From Burkholderia sp. Bp9142 (lineage in GTDB: Bacteria; Pseudomonadota; Gammaproteobacteria; Burkholderiales; Burkholderiaceae): a stretch of 64,000 bases of DNA. The number at the start of each line of letters is the position of its first letter. The stretch's first letter is position 1. The notes beneath the pieces were generated by a model that worked only from the letters and a program-made list of their open reading frames with translations, was not told the origin of the DNA and searched no databases. A program made the position numbers and the translations under genes. Of the stretch, positions 1 to 9,230 are shown one piece after another. The stretch lies in assembly GCF_003853415.1 (NCBI RefSeq), contig NZ_QTPP01000015.1, positions 1 to 64,000 of the forward strand, in the 5' to 3' direction.

Positions 1-12
1 GACAACCCTCTT

Positions 13-127
13 TGCCTGATGACCATAGCGAGTCGGTCCCACCCCTTCCCATCCCGAACAGGACCGTGAAACGACTCTACGCCGATGATAGTGCGGATTC
101 CCGTGTGAAAGTAGGTAATCGTCAGGC
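13..127 (+). rRNA. rrf: 5S ribosomal RNA
   Basis: The sequence reads as a full beta-proteobacterial 5S rRNA. It starts TGCCTGATGACCATAGCGAG, contains the conserved CCCATCCCGAACAGG loop, and closes with TCGTCAGGC pairing to the 5' end. It is the last gene of an rRNA operon whose 16S and 23S genes lie left of the window. An intrinsic terminator follows directly. The exact ends are uncertain by one or two bases. Confidence 0.97.
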
Positions 128-140
128 TCCCTAAGCCAGA

Positions 141-168
141 AACCCCCGCCCGAAAGGCGGGGGTTTTT
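141..168 (+). terminator. Intrinsic terminator of the rRNA operon
   Basis: A perfect GC stem CCCCCGCC / GGCGGGGG with a CGAAA loop is followed by TTTTT, 14 bases after the 5S gene. This is a textbook Rho-independent terminator. Confidence 0.93.
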
Positions 169-228
169 GCATTTGTGGCGCCGGAAACGCGCGATGGCCG
201 CGAGGCGGGGGGCGTGGCCGTCGCGGAC

Positions 229-600
229 TCAACCGATCTGCGATGCATGTCCGGCAACGACACGCCAGGTGCTCCCTGATCGGCGCCACAGGCGCGTATA
301 GGCGAATGTACCGTTGACCGCGATGCCGCCGAAATGACCGGCAAGCACTGCCTTGGTCGTGGTGAGGATCATCTCGCTTATCGCATTCGCCTGCGTCTCC
401 TGGCGATCGAGCGCTTCCAGACGCAGCAGCTTCGCACGATGCGCGGACAGATCATCGTGCTTCGAAATCACCTGTCCGCTTGGAATGGTGAAGATCAGAT
501 CGTCATCCAGCAACGCGTCGAGCGCGTCGACGTCGTTGGCCAGCATCGCTGCTCGAAGTGCGGCTTCATAGGGTTCGATGACTGCACGAACTGCATTCAT
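229..600 (-). CDS. NTF2-like (SnoaL/DUF4440) protein
   Basis: The 123-residue protein matches the small alpha+beta cone fold of DUF4440/SnoaL-like proteins. It has an N-terminal helix (AVIEPYEAALRAAMLANDVDALDALL), then LDDDLIFTIPSGQVISK, and ends with strands TRLWRRSGSTWRVVAGH. I start at the ATG at 600, which gives MNAVRAV and lies 9 bases after GAGG. The longer open frame upstream adds a Cys/Arg-rich stretch that does not look like protein. Relatives include enzymes and binding proteins, so no substrate can be named. It is transcribed toward the 5S terminator as a single gene. Confidence 0.8.
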   Translation of the reverse strand: MNAVRAVIEPYEAALRAAMLANDVDALDALLDDDLIFTIPSGQVISKHDDLSAHRAKLLRLEALDRQETQANAISEMILTTTKAVLAGHFGGIAVNGTFAYTRLWRRSGSTWRVVAGHASQIG

Positions 601-699
601 ATCGGGGCCTCGCATCGGTTCGAAGGATCGGGATTCCGCGCATGATCGGCAAGCGGGCGGCGGCTGGCACATTCGGGCGCCGCAGCTACGCGACAGAGG

Positions 700-1299
700 C
701 TACTCCGGTTTCGACAGCGCCTGACGCCGCACCATCATCAGCAAGCAGATGCCGAGCGACGCGAGGATGTTGACCGAAGGATAGAACGCGACCGCGACAT
801 TCCACGTACTCAACGCCAGCAGCGCCAGCGCGTACTTGAGCACGCACAACGCGAAATACGCAAGGCTCTCGCTCCACGGATCGCGGAGCGTCTTGCGCAC
901 GGTCGGGCCGAGGCCGGCAAGCTCGATCAGCGTGACCAGACAGACCGACATCGTCGGGTCGTCGGTCAGCATCCAGAGCGGAATCGCCGATAGCGCCGCG
1001 CCCAGGAAAAACCAGTCGATGCGGGTCCAGCCGCGTTCGCCTCGAAACAGGCTCGCGACGAACGTCAGGAAGCACGTGAGCGCAATCGCCGCCGTGCACC
1101 ACGCGGACGGTCCGGCGCTCGCAACGAACTGGCCGGCGGCCGCGATCGCCGTGACGATCGACCAGATGAGCCAGGTGAACATATGCGGACGAACGGTGCG
1201 CCGGTAAATCGCGAGCGCGTACGGAATCGCTGCCAGCAGGGACACGGCAGATCCGACGATCCCCAGCACTGAAGCGGCACCCTGATCGACAGTCACCAT
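700..1299 (-). CDS. Small integral membrane protein
   Basis: The 199-residue protein is dominated by hydrophobic segments, with about six predicted membrane helices (for example SVLGIVGSAVSLLAAIPYAL, FTWLIWSIVTAIAAAGQFV, TAAIALTCFLTFVASLF). The motif IPYALAIYRRTVRPHMFTWL resembles the PQ-loop/SWEET-like layout, but I cannot assign a family firmly. It ends 99 bases before the NTF2-like gene on the same strand. Function unknown. Confidence 0.75.
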   Translation of the reverse strand: MVTVDQGAASVLGIVGSAVSLLAAIPYALAIYRRTVRPHMFTWLIWSIVTAIAAAGQFVASAGPSAWCTAAIALTCFLTFVASLFRGERGWTRIDWFFLGAALSAIPLWMLTDDPTMSVCLVTLIELAGLGPTVRKTLRDPWSESLAYFALCVLKYALALLALSTWNVAVAFYPSVNILASLGICLLMMVRRQALSKPE

Positions 1300-1437
1300 C
1301 GCAGCGGTCCGGTTCGCACGAGCCGATCAGTATGTGATCGGATCGGCCCATGCGCAACGTTGTGCCGGTGACGAGTATCGATATCCGCGCAGTGAGTCGC
1401 GGTCGGGCACTGAAGCGATCGAACACAAACCGGCTAG

Positions 1438-1797
1438 ACGAACTTCATCCTGCTGCTGTTGTGCGTGCTCGTGCCGTGGACGGCGACCAACCTGGTCGAC
1501 GACTTCCTCGCGTGTCACGGCGAATACGACGTCGATTCGTTCTTCCGGCAGGACGGCGGCATCTACCAGCACTTCAATGCGATCGCGGTCAAGTCGTATT
1601 TCATCGGCATCGTCGCGCAGGCGCCGTTCATGGCGACCGAGCGCTATACCGGGAAGCCGGCGAGCCGGCTTGGCGGGGCCGACATCCCGTGGATCGTCGG
1701 GCTGTCGTCGACGTCGCTCGCCCACGACGAGGGCTGCAAGCCGTTTTCGCGTCCGCTGCAGGGTGTGGCCGCCAGCATCGACGGCATGTCGTGCTGA
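1438..1797 (+). pseudogene. Remnant of an NCS1-family (cytosine-type) permease
   Basis: The open frame begins abruptly after a stop at 1435 and reads FILLLLCVLVPWTATNLVDD, then a hydrophilic loop and HFNAIAVKSYFIGIVAQAPFMA, then a RYTGKPASRLGGADIPWIVGL segment. This is the C-terminal third of a cytosine/purine permease (NCS1, PF02133). The frame then runs into unrelated sequence ending DGMSC. There is no N-terminal part, no plausible start and no ribosome-binding site, so I call it a truncated relic. A full NCS1 transporter of a different subgroup lies at 12071-13579. Confidence 0.7.
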
Positions 1798-1827
1798 TCC
1801 CGCAGCGTGCCCGGGCCGCGTCGCGCA

Positions 1828-2832
1828 TCAATGCTCCGGCTGCGCCGCATTGACGTCGCGCCGAAACGCGCCCGGGCTCGTGCCCGTCCATTTCCGGAAC
1901 GCGCGATGAAACGCACTGGGCTCGGTGAAGCCGAGTTCCGCCGCGATCTCCGCGACGCTGAGCGTGTGTCCGCGCAGCAGCGACTGGGCCAGCGCGCCGC
2001 GCAGTTCGTCCTTGATCGACGCGAAGCTCTGTCCCTCGCTGCGCAAGCGTCGCCGCAGCGTCGCGGGCGTGGTGCCGAGGCGCACGGCCAGCGTGTCGAA
2101 GTCCGGCCACTCGGCGGCCGGCTGCGCTTTCAGGTGGGCGCGCGTTTTTGCGACCCAGCCGGTGTCGTGCCGGTAGCGGACCAGCAGGTTGCCGGGCGCG
2201 CCGCGCAGGAAGGTCTTCAGCGCCTGCGCGGAGCGGATCGTCGGCAGCGCGAGATACGCGGCGTTGAATGCGAGCCGGCTGTCGGGGCGGTCGAAATGTA
2301 CCGGTACCCCGAAGAACTGGTGGTAGTCGCTGCGCTGATCGGGGCTCGGGCACGCGAAATCGATGCGCTGCAGCGGAATGCGCCGGCCGATCAGCCAGCA
2401 GGCGACGCCGAGCAGGATCAGCCAGAAGGTCCGGTAAGCGAATGCCGAATAGGGCGCGCCGGACGGCGCGAGGACGATCTGCGCCTGGCCGTCGGCGACC
2501 AGGAGCTCGCCGTGCGGTTCGTCAAGCACCACGCGCAGGAACTGCAGCGCGCGCCGCAGCGCCTTCTCGAGCGTGCCCGCGTGCAGCACGGCGTGGCACA
2601 GCAGCGTGAAGCTGCCGCGCCGCATCGGGCGGGCCGCGAGCCCGAAAAATTCGTCGTCGATCGCGCTGGCGATCGCCAGCCACAGCCGGCCGTACTGTTG
2701 CGGCGTGACGGGCTCGCGCACGGCGGCCGACAGGCCGGCGGCGCGCAGCACGGGCCCGGCCGGAATCCGCTGCCGGCGCAGGCTCTCGAGCGCATCCTCG
2801 ACGAAATCCGGCGAGATCATCTGCGGCCCCAT
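1828..2832 (-). CDS. AraC-family transcriptional regulator
   Basis: The 334-residue protein has an N-terminal arabinose-binding-like domain (roughly 20-200) and a C-terminal AraC double helix-turn-helix (roughly 230-330), including GTTPATLRRRLRSEGQSF and AEIAAELGFTEPSAFHRAFR. This layout is that of the OruR/ArgR-type group. It is divergent from the acyl-CoA ligase operon at 2968 with a 135-base spacer, so it is the likely activator of that operon. A second start, MISPDF at 2820, is possible. A regulator of the same architecture sits at 21598 beside the related catabolic operon. Confidence 0.92.
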   Translation of the reverse strand: MGPQMISPDFVEDALESLRRQRIPAGPVLRAAGLSAAVREPVTPQQYGRLWLAIASAIDDEFFGLAARPMRRGSFTLLCHAVLHAGTLEKALRRALQFLRVVLDEPHGELLVADGQAQIVLAPSGAPYSAFAYRTFWLILLGVACWLIGRRIPLQRIDFACPSPDQRSDYHQFFGVPVHFDRPDSRLAFNAAYLALPTIRSAQALKTFLRGAPGNLLVRYRHDTGWVAKTRAHLKAQPAAEWPDFDTLAVRLGTTPATLRRRLRSEGQSFASIKDELRGALAQSLLRGHTLSVAEIAAELGFTEPSAFHRAFRKWTGTSPGAFRRDVNAAQPEH

Positions 2833-2967
2833 TTTTCATGCCCCCCAGATATGGCAAAAGCGATCACGATTCTAGATTCTGTTTGTCATTGATTGCAATG
2901 TGACGGCTGTCTACCATCATCGATATACCCCCGGTTCGCCGGCGGTCATAACGAACAGGAGACACGC

Positions 2968-4641
2968 ATGCGTGATGGAGCAACTGCCCGGGTGGTGCCG
3001 GCCTACGCCGACGCCGTGGCCGGCTTCCGTATCGAGACCGCCGCTGCCTGTCTGCACGGCGACCTGGAGCAGGGCCTGAACGCCTGCGTCGAATGCTGCG
3101 ACCGGCATGCGGCGGCGGACGAGAACGCGATCGCGCTCGACTGGATCGACGCCGGCGGCCGGCACCGCAGCTTTACGTTCGCGCAGATGCAGGCGCTGTC
3201 GGCGCGTGTCGCGAACCTGCTGGTCGAGCAGGGCGTGAAGCCGGGCGACGTGGTGGCCGGCCTGCTGCCGCGCACGCCCGAACTCGTCGCGACGATCCTC
3301 GGCACGTGGCGCGCGGGCGCCGTCTATCAGCCGCTTTTCACCGCGTTCGGACCGAAGGCGATCGAGCACCGGCTGCGCATGAGCGATGCGCGGCTGGTCG
3401 TCACCAACATCGCGAATCGCGCGAAGCTCGACGAGATCGCGGATTGCCCGCGGGTCGCGACGGTGCGCGAGCCGGGCGACGCGCTGCCGGCCCGCGACGT
3501 CGATTTCCGCGCGGCGCTCGACGCGCAGTCCGACACCTTCGAGGCGGTGCCGCGCAAGGGCACCGACCTGTTCATGATGATGTCGACGTCGGGCACGACG
3601 GGCTTGCCGAAGGGGGTGCCGGTGCCGCTGCGCGCACTGCTCGCGTTCGGCGCATACATGCGCGACGCGGTGGACCTGCGCGACGGCGACCGCTTCTGGA
3701 ACATCGCCGATCCGGGCTGGGCATACGGTCTCTATTACGCGATCACGGGCCCGCTGCTGCTCGGCCATGCAACGACGCTGTACGAGGGCGGCTTCACGGT
3801 CGACAGCACCTACGACGTGATCGAACGGCTCGGCATCACGAGCCTCGCCGGTTCGCCGACCGCGTACCGGATGCTGATGGCGGCCGGCGCCGAAGCGGCG
3901 GCGCGGCTGAAGGGGCAGTTGCGGGTCGTCAGCAGCGCGGGCGAACCGCTGAATCCGGAAGTCGTGCGCTGGTTTCACGCAGCGCTCGGCGCGCCGATCC
4001 ACGATCACTACGGGCAGACGGAACTCGGGATGGTCGTGAACAACCATCACGGACTCACGCACGTCGTTCATGCCGGTTCGGCCGGTTTCGCGATGCCCGG
4101 CTACCGCGTCGCGGTGCTCGACGAAGCCGGTCGCGAACTCGGCCCGGGCGAGCCCGGCAACCTCGCGATCGACATCGCGCGCTCGCCGCTGCTGTGGTTC
4201 CACGGGTACTGGCAGCAGGACACGCCGGCGATCGCGGGCGGCTACTACCGGACCGGCGACAACGTCGAGCTCGAGCCGGACGGCACCGTGAGCTTCATCG
4301 GCCGCGCGGACGACGTGATCACGTCGTCCGGCTACCGGATCGGCCCGTTCGACGTGGAAAGCGCGCTGATCGAGCATCCGGCCGTGAGCGAGGCCGCGGT
4401 GATCGGCGTGCCGGACCCGGAGCGCACGGAGATCGTCAAGGCGTTCGTCGTGCTGTCGAAAGGTTTTGAGGGCACGCCGGCGCTGGCCGACGAACTGAGC
4501 CAGCACGTGAAGCGGCGACTGTCGGCCCACGCCTATCCCCGCGCGATCGACTTCGTCGACGCGCTGCCGAAAACCCCGAGCGGCAAGATCCAGCGCTTCG
4601 TGCTGCGCAAGATGGAAGCCGACAAGACCGCTCAATCCTGA
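2968..4641 (+). CDS. AMP-forming acyl-CoA synthetase
   Basis: The 557-residue enzyme belongs to the ANL superfamily. It carries the P-loop [13 protein letters not shown] near residue 210, the acyl-adenylate motif HYGQTELGM near 350, the hinge YRTGDN near 428, and the catalytic lysine in [11 protein letters not shown] near the C-terminus. It would activate a carboxylate to its CoA ester with ATP. The ATG at 2968 has AGGAGAC 8 bases upstream; the longer frame lacks a site. It is the first gene of a ligase-SDR-thiolase operon divergent from the AraC regulator. Similarity is to short/medium-chain (acetyl/propionyl-like) ligases, but the substrate is unproven. Confidence 0.93.
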   Translation: MRDGATARVVPAYADAVAGFRIETAAACLHGDLEQGLNACVECCDRHAAADENAIALDWIDAGGRHRSFTFAQMQALSARVANLLVEQGVKPGDVVAGLLPRTPELVATILGTWRAGAVYQPLFTAFGPKAIEHRLRMSDARLVVTNIANRAKLDEIADCPRVATVREPGDALPARDVDFRAALDAQSDTFEAVPRKGTDLFMMMSTSGTTGLPKGVPVPLRALLAFGAYMRDAVDLRDGDRFWNIADPGWAYGLYYAITGPLLLGHATTLYEGGFTVDSTYDVIERLGITSLAGSPTAYRMLMAAGAEAAARLKGQLRVVSSAGEPLNPEVVRWFHAALGAPIHDHYGQTELGMVVNNHHGLTHVVHAGSAGFAMPGYRVAVLDEAGRELGPGEPGNLAIDIARSPLLWFHGYWQQDTPAIAGGYYRTGDNVELEPDGTVSFIGRADDVITSSGYRIGPFDVESALIEHPAVSEAAVIGVPDPERTEIVKAFVVLSKGFEGTPALADELSQHVKRRLSAHAYPRAIDFVDALPKTPSGKIQRFVLRKMEADKTAQS

Positions 4642-4661
4642 ATACCGAATACGGAGTGCGA

Positions 4662-5429
4662 ATGAATATCAAGGATCGCGTTTTTCTGATTACGGGCGCC
4701 GGTTCGGGCCTCGGCGCGGCGGTGGCGCGCATGGTGGTCGCCGAAGGCGGCAACGCCATGCTGCTGGACGTCAATGAAAACGCCGGCGTGAGCCTCGCGC
4801 ATGAACTCGGCACGTCCGCACGCTTCGTGAAGACCGACGTGACGAGCGAAGCCGACGGTCAGGCGGCCGTTGCCGCCGCGCGCGACGCGTTCGGCCGCAT
4901 CGATGCGCTCGTGAACTGCGCGGGCGTCGCGCCGGGCGAGAAGGTCGTCGGCCGCGAAGGCCCGCATTCGCTCGATCGCTTCGCGCGCGCGGTGTCGATC
5001 AACCTGGTCGGCACGTTCAACATGATCCGGCTGGCGGCCGACGCGATGTCGAAGCAGGACGCCAACGCGGAAGGCGAGCGCGGCGTGATCGTCAACACCG
5101 CGTCGGTGGCGGCGTTCGACGGACAGATCGGGCAGGCGGCCTATGCGGCATCGAAGAGCGGCGTGGTGGGCATGACGCTGCCGATCGCGCGCGAACTCGC
5201 GCGGTTCGGCATTCGCGTGGTGACGATCGCGCCGGGCATCTTCGCGACGCCGATGATGGCCGGCATGCCGCAGGACGTGCAGGACGCGCTCGGCAAGAGC
5301 GTGCCGTTCCCGCCGCGGCTCGGCCGCCCCGATGAATTCGCGGCGCTGGTGCGCCACATTGCCGAGAATACGATGCTGAACGGCGAAGTCATTCGTCTCG
5401 ATGGCGCGCTGCGCATGGCACCGCGCTGA
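4662..5429 (+). CDS. SDR dehydrogenase, 3-hydroxyacyl-CoA dehydrogenase type
   Basis: The 255-residue classical SDR has the cofactor motif TGAGSGLG at about 11-18, NCAG near 86, the catalytic Ser in NTASVAAF and YAASK near 166-170. The layout matches type-II 3-hydroxyacyl-CoA dehydrogenases (17-beta-HSD10-like). The ATG at 4662 follows CGGAG and is 20 bases after the ligase stop. With ligase and thiolase it forms a short beta-oxidation module. Its C-terminal half is nearly the same as the SDR at 27442, so the two are paralogs. Confidence 0.93.
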   Translation: MNIKDRVFLITGAGSGLGAAVARMVVAEGGNAMLLDVNENAGVSLAHELGTSARFVKTDVTSEADGQAAVAAARDAFGRIDALVNCAGVAPGEKVVGREGPHSLDRFARAVSINLVGTFNMIRLAADAMSKQDANAEGERGVIVNTASVAAFDGQIGQAAYAASKSGVVGMTLPIARELARFGIRVVTIAPGIFATPMMAGMPQDVQDALGKSVPFPPRLGRPDEFAALVRHIAENTMLNGEVIRLDGALRMAPR

Positions 5430-5453
5430 CACTGGAACTGGAGGAACTCGATC

Positions 5454-6644
5454 ATGACGACACAGGATCCGATCGTAATCGTCGGCGCGGCGCGCACGCC
5501 GATGGGTGGTTTTCAGGGCGACCTGGCCGCGGCCAGCGCGAGCGAGCTCGGCGCGGTGGCGATCCGCGCGGCGCTCGAGCGTGCGAACGTGCCCGCCGAG
5601 CGCATCGATGAAATCGTGTTCGGCTGCGTGCTGCCGGCCGGCCAGGGTCAGGCACCGGCGCGGCAGGCCGCGTTGAAGGCCGGATTGCCGCTGGGCGCGG
5701 GTGCGACCACGGTCAACAAGATGTGCGGCTCCGGGATGAAGGCCGCGATGTTCGCGCACGATCTGCTGCTGGCCGGGTCGGCGGACGTGGCCGTCGCGGG
5801 CGGGATGGAGAGCATGACGAATGCGCCGTACCTGCTGCCTAAGGCGCGCGCGGGGATGCGCATGGGTCACGGCCAGGTGCTCGACCACATGTTCCTCGAC
5901 GGGCTCGAGGATGCGTACGACAAGGGCCGGCTGATGGGTACGTTCGCGGAGGACTGCGCGCAGGCCTATCAATTCACGCGCGAGGAACAGGATGCGTTCG
6001 CGATCGCATCGCTGACGCGCGCGCAACGCGCGATCGCGGACGGGCGCTTCACGTCGGAGATCGCGCCGGTGACCGTGAAGGCCGGCAAGACGGAAGCCGT
6101 CGTGTCGATCGACGAGCAACCGGGCAACGCGAAGCTCGACAAGATTCCGACGCTCAAGCCGGCATTCCGCGAAGGCGGCACGGTGACGGCGGCCAATTCG
6201 TCGTCGATCTCCGACGGCGCGGCCGCACTGGTGATGATGCGTCGCTCGGAAGCGGAGCGGCTCGGCCTCGCGCCGAAGGCCGTGATCATCGGGCACGCGA
6301 GCTACGCGAACAAGCCGGGCCTGTTCGCGACGGCACCGATCGGCGCGATCCGCAAGCTGTCGGAGAAAACCGGCTGGAACCTGCGCGACGTCGACCTGTT
6401 CGAGATCAACGAAGCCTTCGCGGTCGTCGCGATGGCCGCGATGCGCGATCTCGACCTGCCGCACGACAAGGTCAACGTGCACGGCGGCGCGTGTGCGCTC
6501 GGCCATCCGATCGGCGCATCGGGCGCGCGCGTGATGGTGACGCTGCTGGCCGCGCTCGAGGCGTATGGGCTGAAGCGCGGCATCGCATCGCTGTGCATCG
6601 GCGGCGGCGAGGCGACGGCGATCGCGATCGAGCGCGTCGCGTAA
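5454..6644 (+). CDS. Thiolase (acetyl-CoA C-acyltransferase)
   Basis: The 396-residue protein is a full thiolase. It has the nucleophilic Cys in NKMCGSGMKA near residue 89, NEAFAV, the His in GGACALGHPIGASG near 350, and the second Cys in SLCIGGGEATA near the C-terminus. It cleaves 3-ketoacyl-CoA or condenses acetyl-CoA. A good ribosome site (GGAGG) precedes the ATG. It is the last gene of the operon and a hairpin terminator follows at 6700. Confidence 0.95.
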   Translation: MTTQDPIVIVGAARTPMGGFQGDLAAASASELGAVAIRAALERANVPAERIDEIVFGCVLPAGQGQAPARQAALKAGLPLGAGATTVNKMCGSGMKAAMFAHDLLLAGSADVAVAGGMESMTNAPYLLPKARAGMRMGHGQVLDHMFLDGLEDAYDKGRLMGTFAEDCAQAYQFTREEQDAFAIASLTRAQRAIADGRFTSEIAPVTVKAGKTEAVVSIDEQPGNAKLDKIPTLKPAFREGGTVTAANSSSISDGAAALVMMRRSEAERLGLAPKAVIIGHASYANKPGLFATAPIGAIRKLSEKTGWNLRDVDLFEINEAFAVVAMAAMRDLDLPHDKVNVHGGACALGHPIGASGARVMVTLLAALEAYGLKRGIASLCIGGGEATAIAIERVA

Positions 6645-6699
6645 CGCGAACGCATTCGCGCATCACGCACGGGACGGCACGTACGCCGTCTCGCGACGC

Positions 6700-6731
6700 G
6701 GGCGACGGGCATCGTGCCCGTCGCCCGTTTT
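6700..6731 (+). terminator. Intrinsic terminator between convergent genes
   Basis: A 12-bp perfect inverted repeat GGGCGACGGGCA / TGCCCGTCGCCC with a TCG loop is followed by GTTTT. It lies between the thiolase and the convergent TetR gene and probably ends the thiolase transcript. Confidence 0.85.
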
Positions 6732-6763
6732 GCTTTCCCGGGAATGCGCGATCGCGCTACGCG

Positions 6764-7456
6764 CTATACGTTCGCGTTCGGCGACACCGCACCGCATGCG
6801 CGGATCACGAGCTGCACGACCTGCTCGGTCTTCTCGGCGAAGGCCTTCTGCGTGAACGCACGCTTGCCGCTCAGCGCGCGGATCTGCGCGTCGAAATCCG
6901 CATAGTGCTGCGTGGTCGCCCAGATCAGGTACATCAATGCATGCGCATCGATCGGTGCGAGCAGTCCGCGCGCGATCCAGCCTTCGATCACCTTCACGCG
7001 TGTGTCGAACCACGGCTTCACGCGTTCCGACAGGATGTCCTGCATGTGCGTGGCGCCGTGGATGATCTCGTTGGCCCACACTTTCGAGCCGAGCGGGCGC
7101 CGTCGCGACAGATCCATTTTCGCGCGCACGTAGCTGCCGATCGCTTCGACCGGATCGTCGCCGGCCTCGAACGATCCGGCCGCGCGGTGCCAGTCTTCGA
7201 ACAGGTCGTCGAGCACACGGCGGTACAGCGCAAGCTTCGTCGGGAAGTAGTAATGCAGGTTCGCTTTCGGCAGGCCCGCACGTTCGGCGATCATCGCGGT
7301 GCTCGCGCCGTCGAGCCCGCGCTCCGCGAACACGGCTTCCGCACAGGCCAGCAGATGCGCCTCGTTGGACTCGCGGATGTGCGCCTTGCGTCGCCGCAAA
7401 GGCGTGCCCGTTTCGTCGTGGCCGCCGGCTTCGGTGGCCGCTTCGTCATGTCTCAT
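6764..7456 (-). CDS. rutR: RutR-like TetR-family regulator of pyrimidine catabolism
   Basis: The 230-residue protein has an N-terminal TetR helix-turn-helix (about 30-75: ACAEAVFAERGLDGAST, MIAERAGLPKANLHYYF) and a C-terminal domain of the YcdC/RutR type (PF08362), with HGATHMQDIL and YLIWATTQHYADF. RutR proteins bind uracil or thymine and repress pyrimidine use. It is divergent from the N-carbamoyl amidohydrolase and the pyrimidine degradation genes. An inverted repeat suited to a TetR dimer lies in the spacer at 7634. The RutR name is an inference from family and context. Confidence 0.85.
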   Translation of the reverse strand: MRHDEAATEAGGHDETGTPLRRRKAHIRESNEAHLLACAEAVFAERGLDGASTAMIAERAGLPKANLHYYFPTKLALYRRVLDDLFEDWHRAAGSFEAGDDPVEAIGSYVRAKMDLSRRRPLGSKVWANEIIHGATHMQDILSERVKPWFDTRVKVIEGWIARGLLAPIDAHALMYLIWATTQHYADFDAQIRALSGKRAFTQKAFAEKTEQVVQLVIRACGAVSPNANV

Positions 7457-7633
7457 CGTTGCCCTCGCGCGGCATGCATGCCGCGTTGGGCTTCATTCTA
7501 GCCGCTGGTTCGCGTCGAGCGCACGTGCGTGCGCACATCCGCGCATGCGCGATGCTGCGATGCGGTGGCACGTTTCTCGCTCGACCGAGTCACGCAAGAA
7601 AGACATTGCGCTGCGCATTTTGATCGTCTAAAA

Positions 7634-7651
7634 CCTGTCCAATCGGACAGG
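7634..7651. promoter_or_regulatory. Candidate TetR/RutR operator
   Basis: A perfect 7-bp inverted repeat, CCTGTCC-AATC-GGACAGG, lies in the 364-base spacer between the divergent regulator and the amidohydrolase gene. Size and symmetry suit a TetR-family dimer. No T-run follows, so a terminator is unlikely. The rest of the spacer (7457-7820) holds no convincing gene. Confidence 0.6.
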
Positions 7652-7820
7652 ATTCAACGAGCGGCGGAGCGCGGTGCCGGTACTCCGCCGATCGATCGGA
7701 CGAATCGCGCGAACGATGCGCATCTGCACCTCGCGGGTGCGGGTTTGCCCCGACTGCAGCAATGCGTGCACCGGCAGCGACCGGGATGACGACATGACCG
7801 ACCCCACAGGAGCGATACGT

Positions 7821-9101
7821 ATGGACGCGGTATCGGAAACAGTGAAGCGGGCAGCATTCGACACGTCGATCAAGGTCGACGGCAGGCGGTTGTGGGACAG
7901 CCTGATGGAGGTCGCGAAGATCGGCGCCACGCCGAAGGGCGGTGTCTGCCGCCTCGCGCTGACCGATCTCGACAAGGCCGGCCGCGACCTGATCGTTAGC
8001 TGGGCGAAGGCGGCCGGTTGCACGGTGACGGTCGATACGATGGGCAACGTGTTCATGCGCCGCGCGGGCCGCGTGGCCGACGCGGCGCCGGTCGTCACCG
8101 GCTCGCATGCGGATTCGCAGCCGACGGGCGGCCGCTTCGACGGCATCTACGGCGTGCTCGGCGGCCTCGAGGTGATTCGCAGTCTCAACGATCACGGCAT
8201 CGAGACCGAGCATCCGGTCGAAGTCGTGATCTGGACCAACGAGGAAGGCTCGCGCTTCGCGCCGGCGATGGTCGCGTCGGGCGTGTTCGCGGGCGTCTTT
8301 CCGCTCGAGTACGGGCTGTCGCGCAAGGACGTCGACGGCAAGACGATCGGCGAGGAGCTGGCGCGCATCGGCTATGCGGGCGCCGTGCCGTGCGGCGGCC
8401 GCAAGCTGCACGCGGCGTTCGAGCTGCATATCGAGCAGGGGCCGATTCTCGAGGCGGAGTGCAAGACGATCGGCGTCGTGACCGACGCGCAGGGGCAGCG
8501 CTGGTACGAGATCACGTTCACCGGCCAGGAAGCGCATGCGGGGCCGACGCCGATGCCGCGCCGCCGCGACGCGTTGCTCGGCGCGTCGCGCGTCGTCGAT
8601 CTCGTGAACCGGATCGGCCTCGATCACGCGCCGTTCGGCTGCGCGACGGTCGGGATGATGCAGGTCCACCCGAACTCGCGCAACGTGATTCCGGGCCGCG
8701 TGTTCTTCACCGTCGATTTCCGTCATCCGGACGACGCCGTGCTCGCGGAGATGGACGCCGCGCTGCGCGACGGCGTCGCGCGCATCGCGGGCGAGATCGG
8801 GCTCGACACCGCACTCGAGCAGATTTTCTACTACAAACCCGTCGCGTTCGATCCGGCTTGCGTGGCCGCCGTGCGCGGCGCGGCCGACCGCTTCGGCTAT
8901 TCGCATCGCGACATCGTGTCGGGTGCGGGACACGACGCGTGCTACCTGGCGCAGGTCGCGCCGACGTCGATGGTGTTCGTGCCCTGCGTTGACGGCATCA
9001 GCCACAACGAGATCGAGGACGCGACGCCTGCGTGGATCGAGGCCGGCGCGAACGTGCTGCTGCACGCGATGCTGTCGCGTGCCTGCGAGCCGGCTTCATG
9101 A
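7821..9101 (+). CDS. M20 Zn-hydrolase, N-carbamoyl-beta-alanine amidohydrolase type
   Basis: The 426-residue enzyme is in the M20 family AmaB/beta-ureidopropionase/allantoate group. It has the metal ligands in GSHADSQ near residue 95 and GGRFDGIYG, the Glu pair in WTNEEGSRF near 140, HIEQGP near 205, and a late His in SGAGHDACY. It would hydrolyse N-carbamoyl-beta-alanine to beta-alanine, CO2 and ammonia, the last step of reductive pyrimidine breakdown. The ATG at 7821 follows AGGAG by 9 bases; an ATG at 7794 is also in frame. It is first in the pre/hyd cluster. Confidence 0.9.
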   Translation: MDAVSETVKRAAFDTSIKVDGRRLWDSLMEVAKIGATPKGGVCRLALTDLDKAGRDLIVSWAKAAGCTVTVDTMGNVFMRRAGRVADAAPVVTGSHADSQPTGGRFDGIYGVLGGLEVIRSLNDHGIETEHPVEVVIWTNEEGSRFAPAMVASGVFAGVFPLEYGLSRKDVDGKTIGEELARIGYAGAVPCGGRKLHAAFELHIEQGPILEAECKTIGVVTDAQGQRWYEITFTGQEAHAGPTPMPRRRDALLGASRVVDLVNRIGLDHAPFGCATVGMMQVHPNSRNVIPGRVFFTVDFRHPDDAVLAEMDAALRDGVARIAGEIGLDTALEQIFYYKPVAFDPACVAAVRGAADRFGYSHRDIVSGAGHDACYLAQVAPTSMVFVPCVDGISHNEIEDATPAWIEAGANVLLHAMLSRACEPAS

Positions 9102-9124
9102 CGGATCGAATGTAGCGCAGCCGG

Positions 9125-9142
9125 CAGGCGGTTCACCGCCTG
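9125..9142. repeat. Hairpin between the amidohydrolase and preT
   Basis: A perfect inverted repeat CAGGCGG-TTCA-CCGCCTG sits 24 bases after the amidohydrolase stop. There is no T-tract, so it may modulate or partly end transcription, or be a protein-binding site. Function unproven. Confidence 0.45.
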
Positions 9143-9230
9143 ACCATGGCACGCCAAAGCATGACCGCCCCGACTGTGCATTCGCAGCCGGCGGGGACGG
9201 CTTTGTCTCCACCCAGTCGAAGGAACGCGT

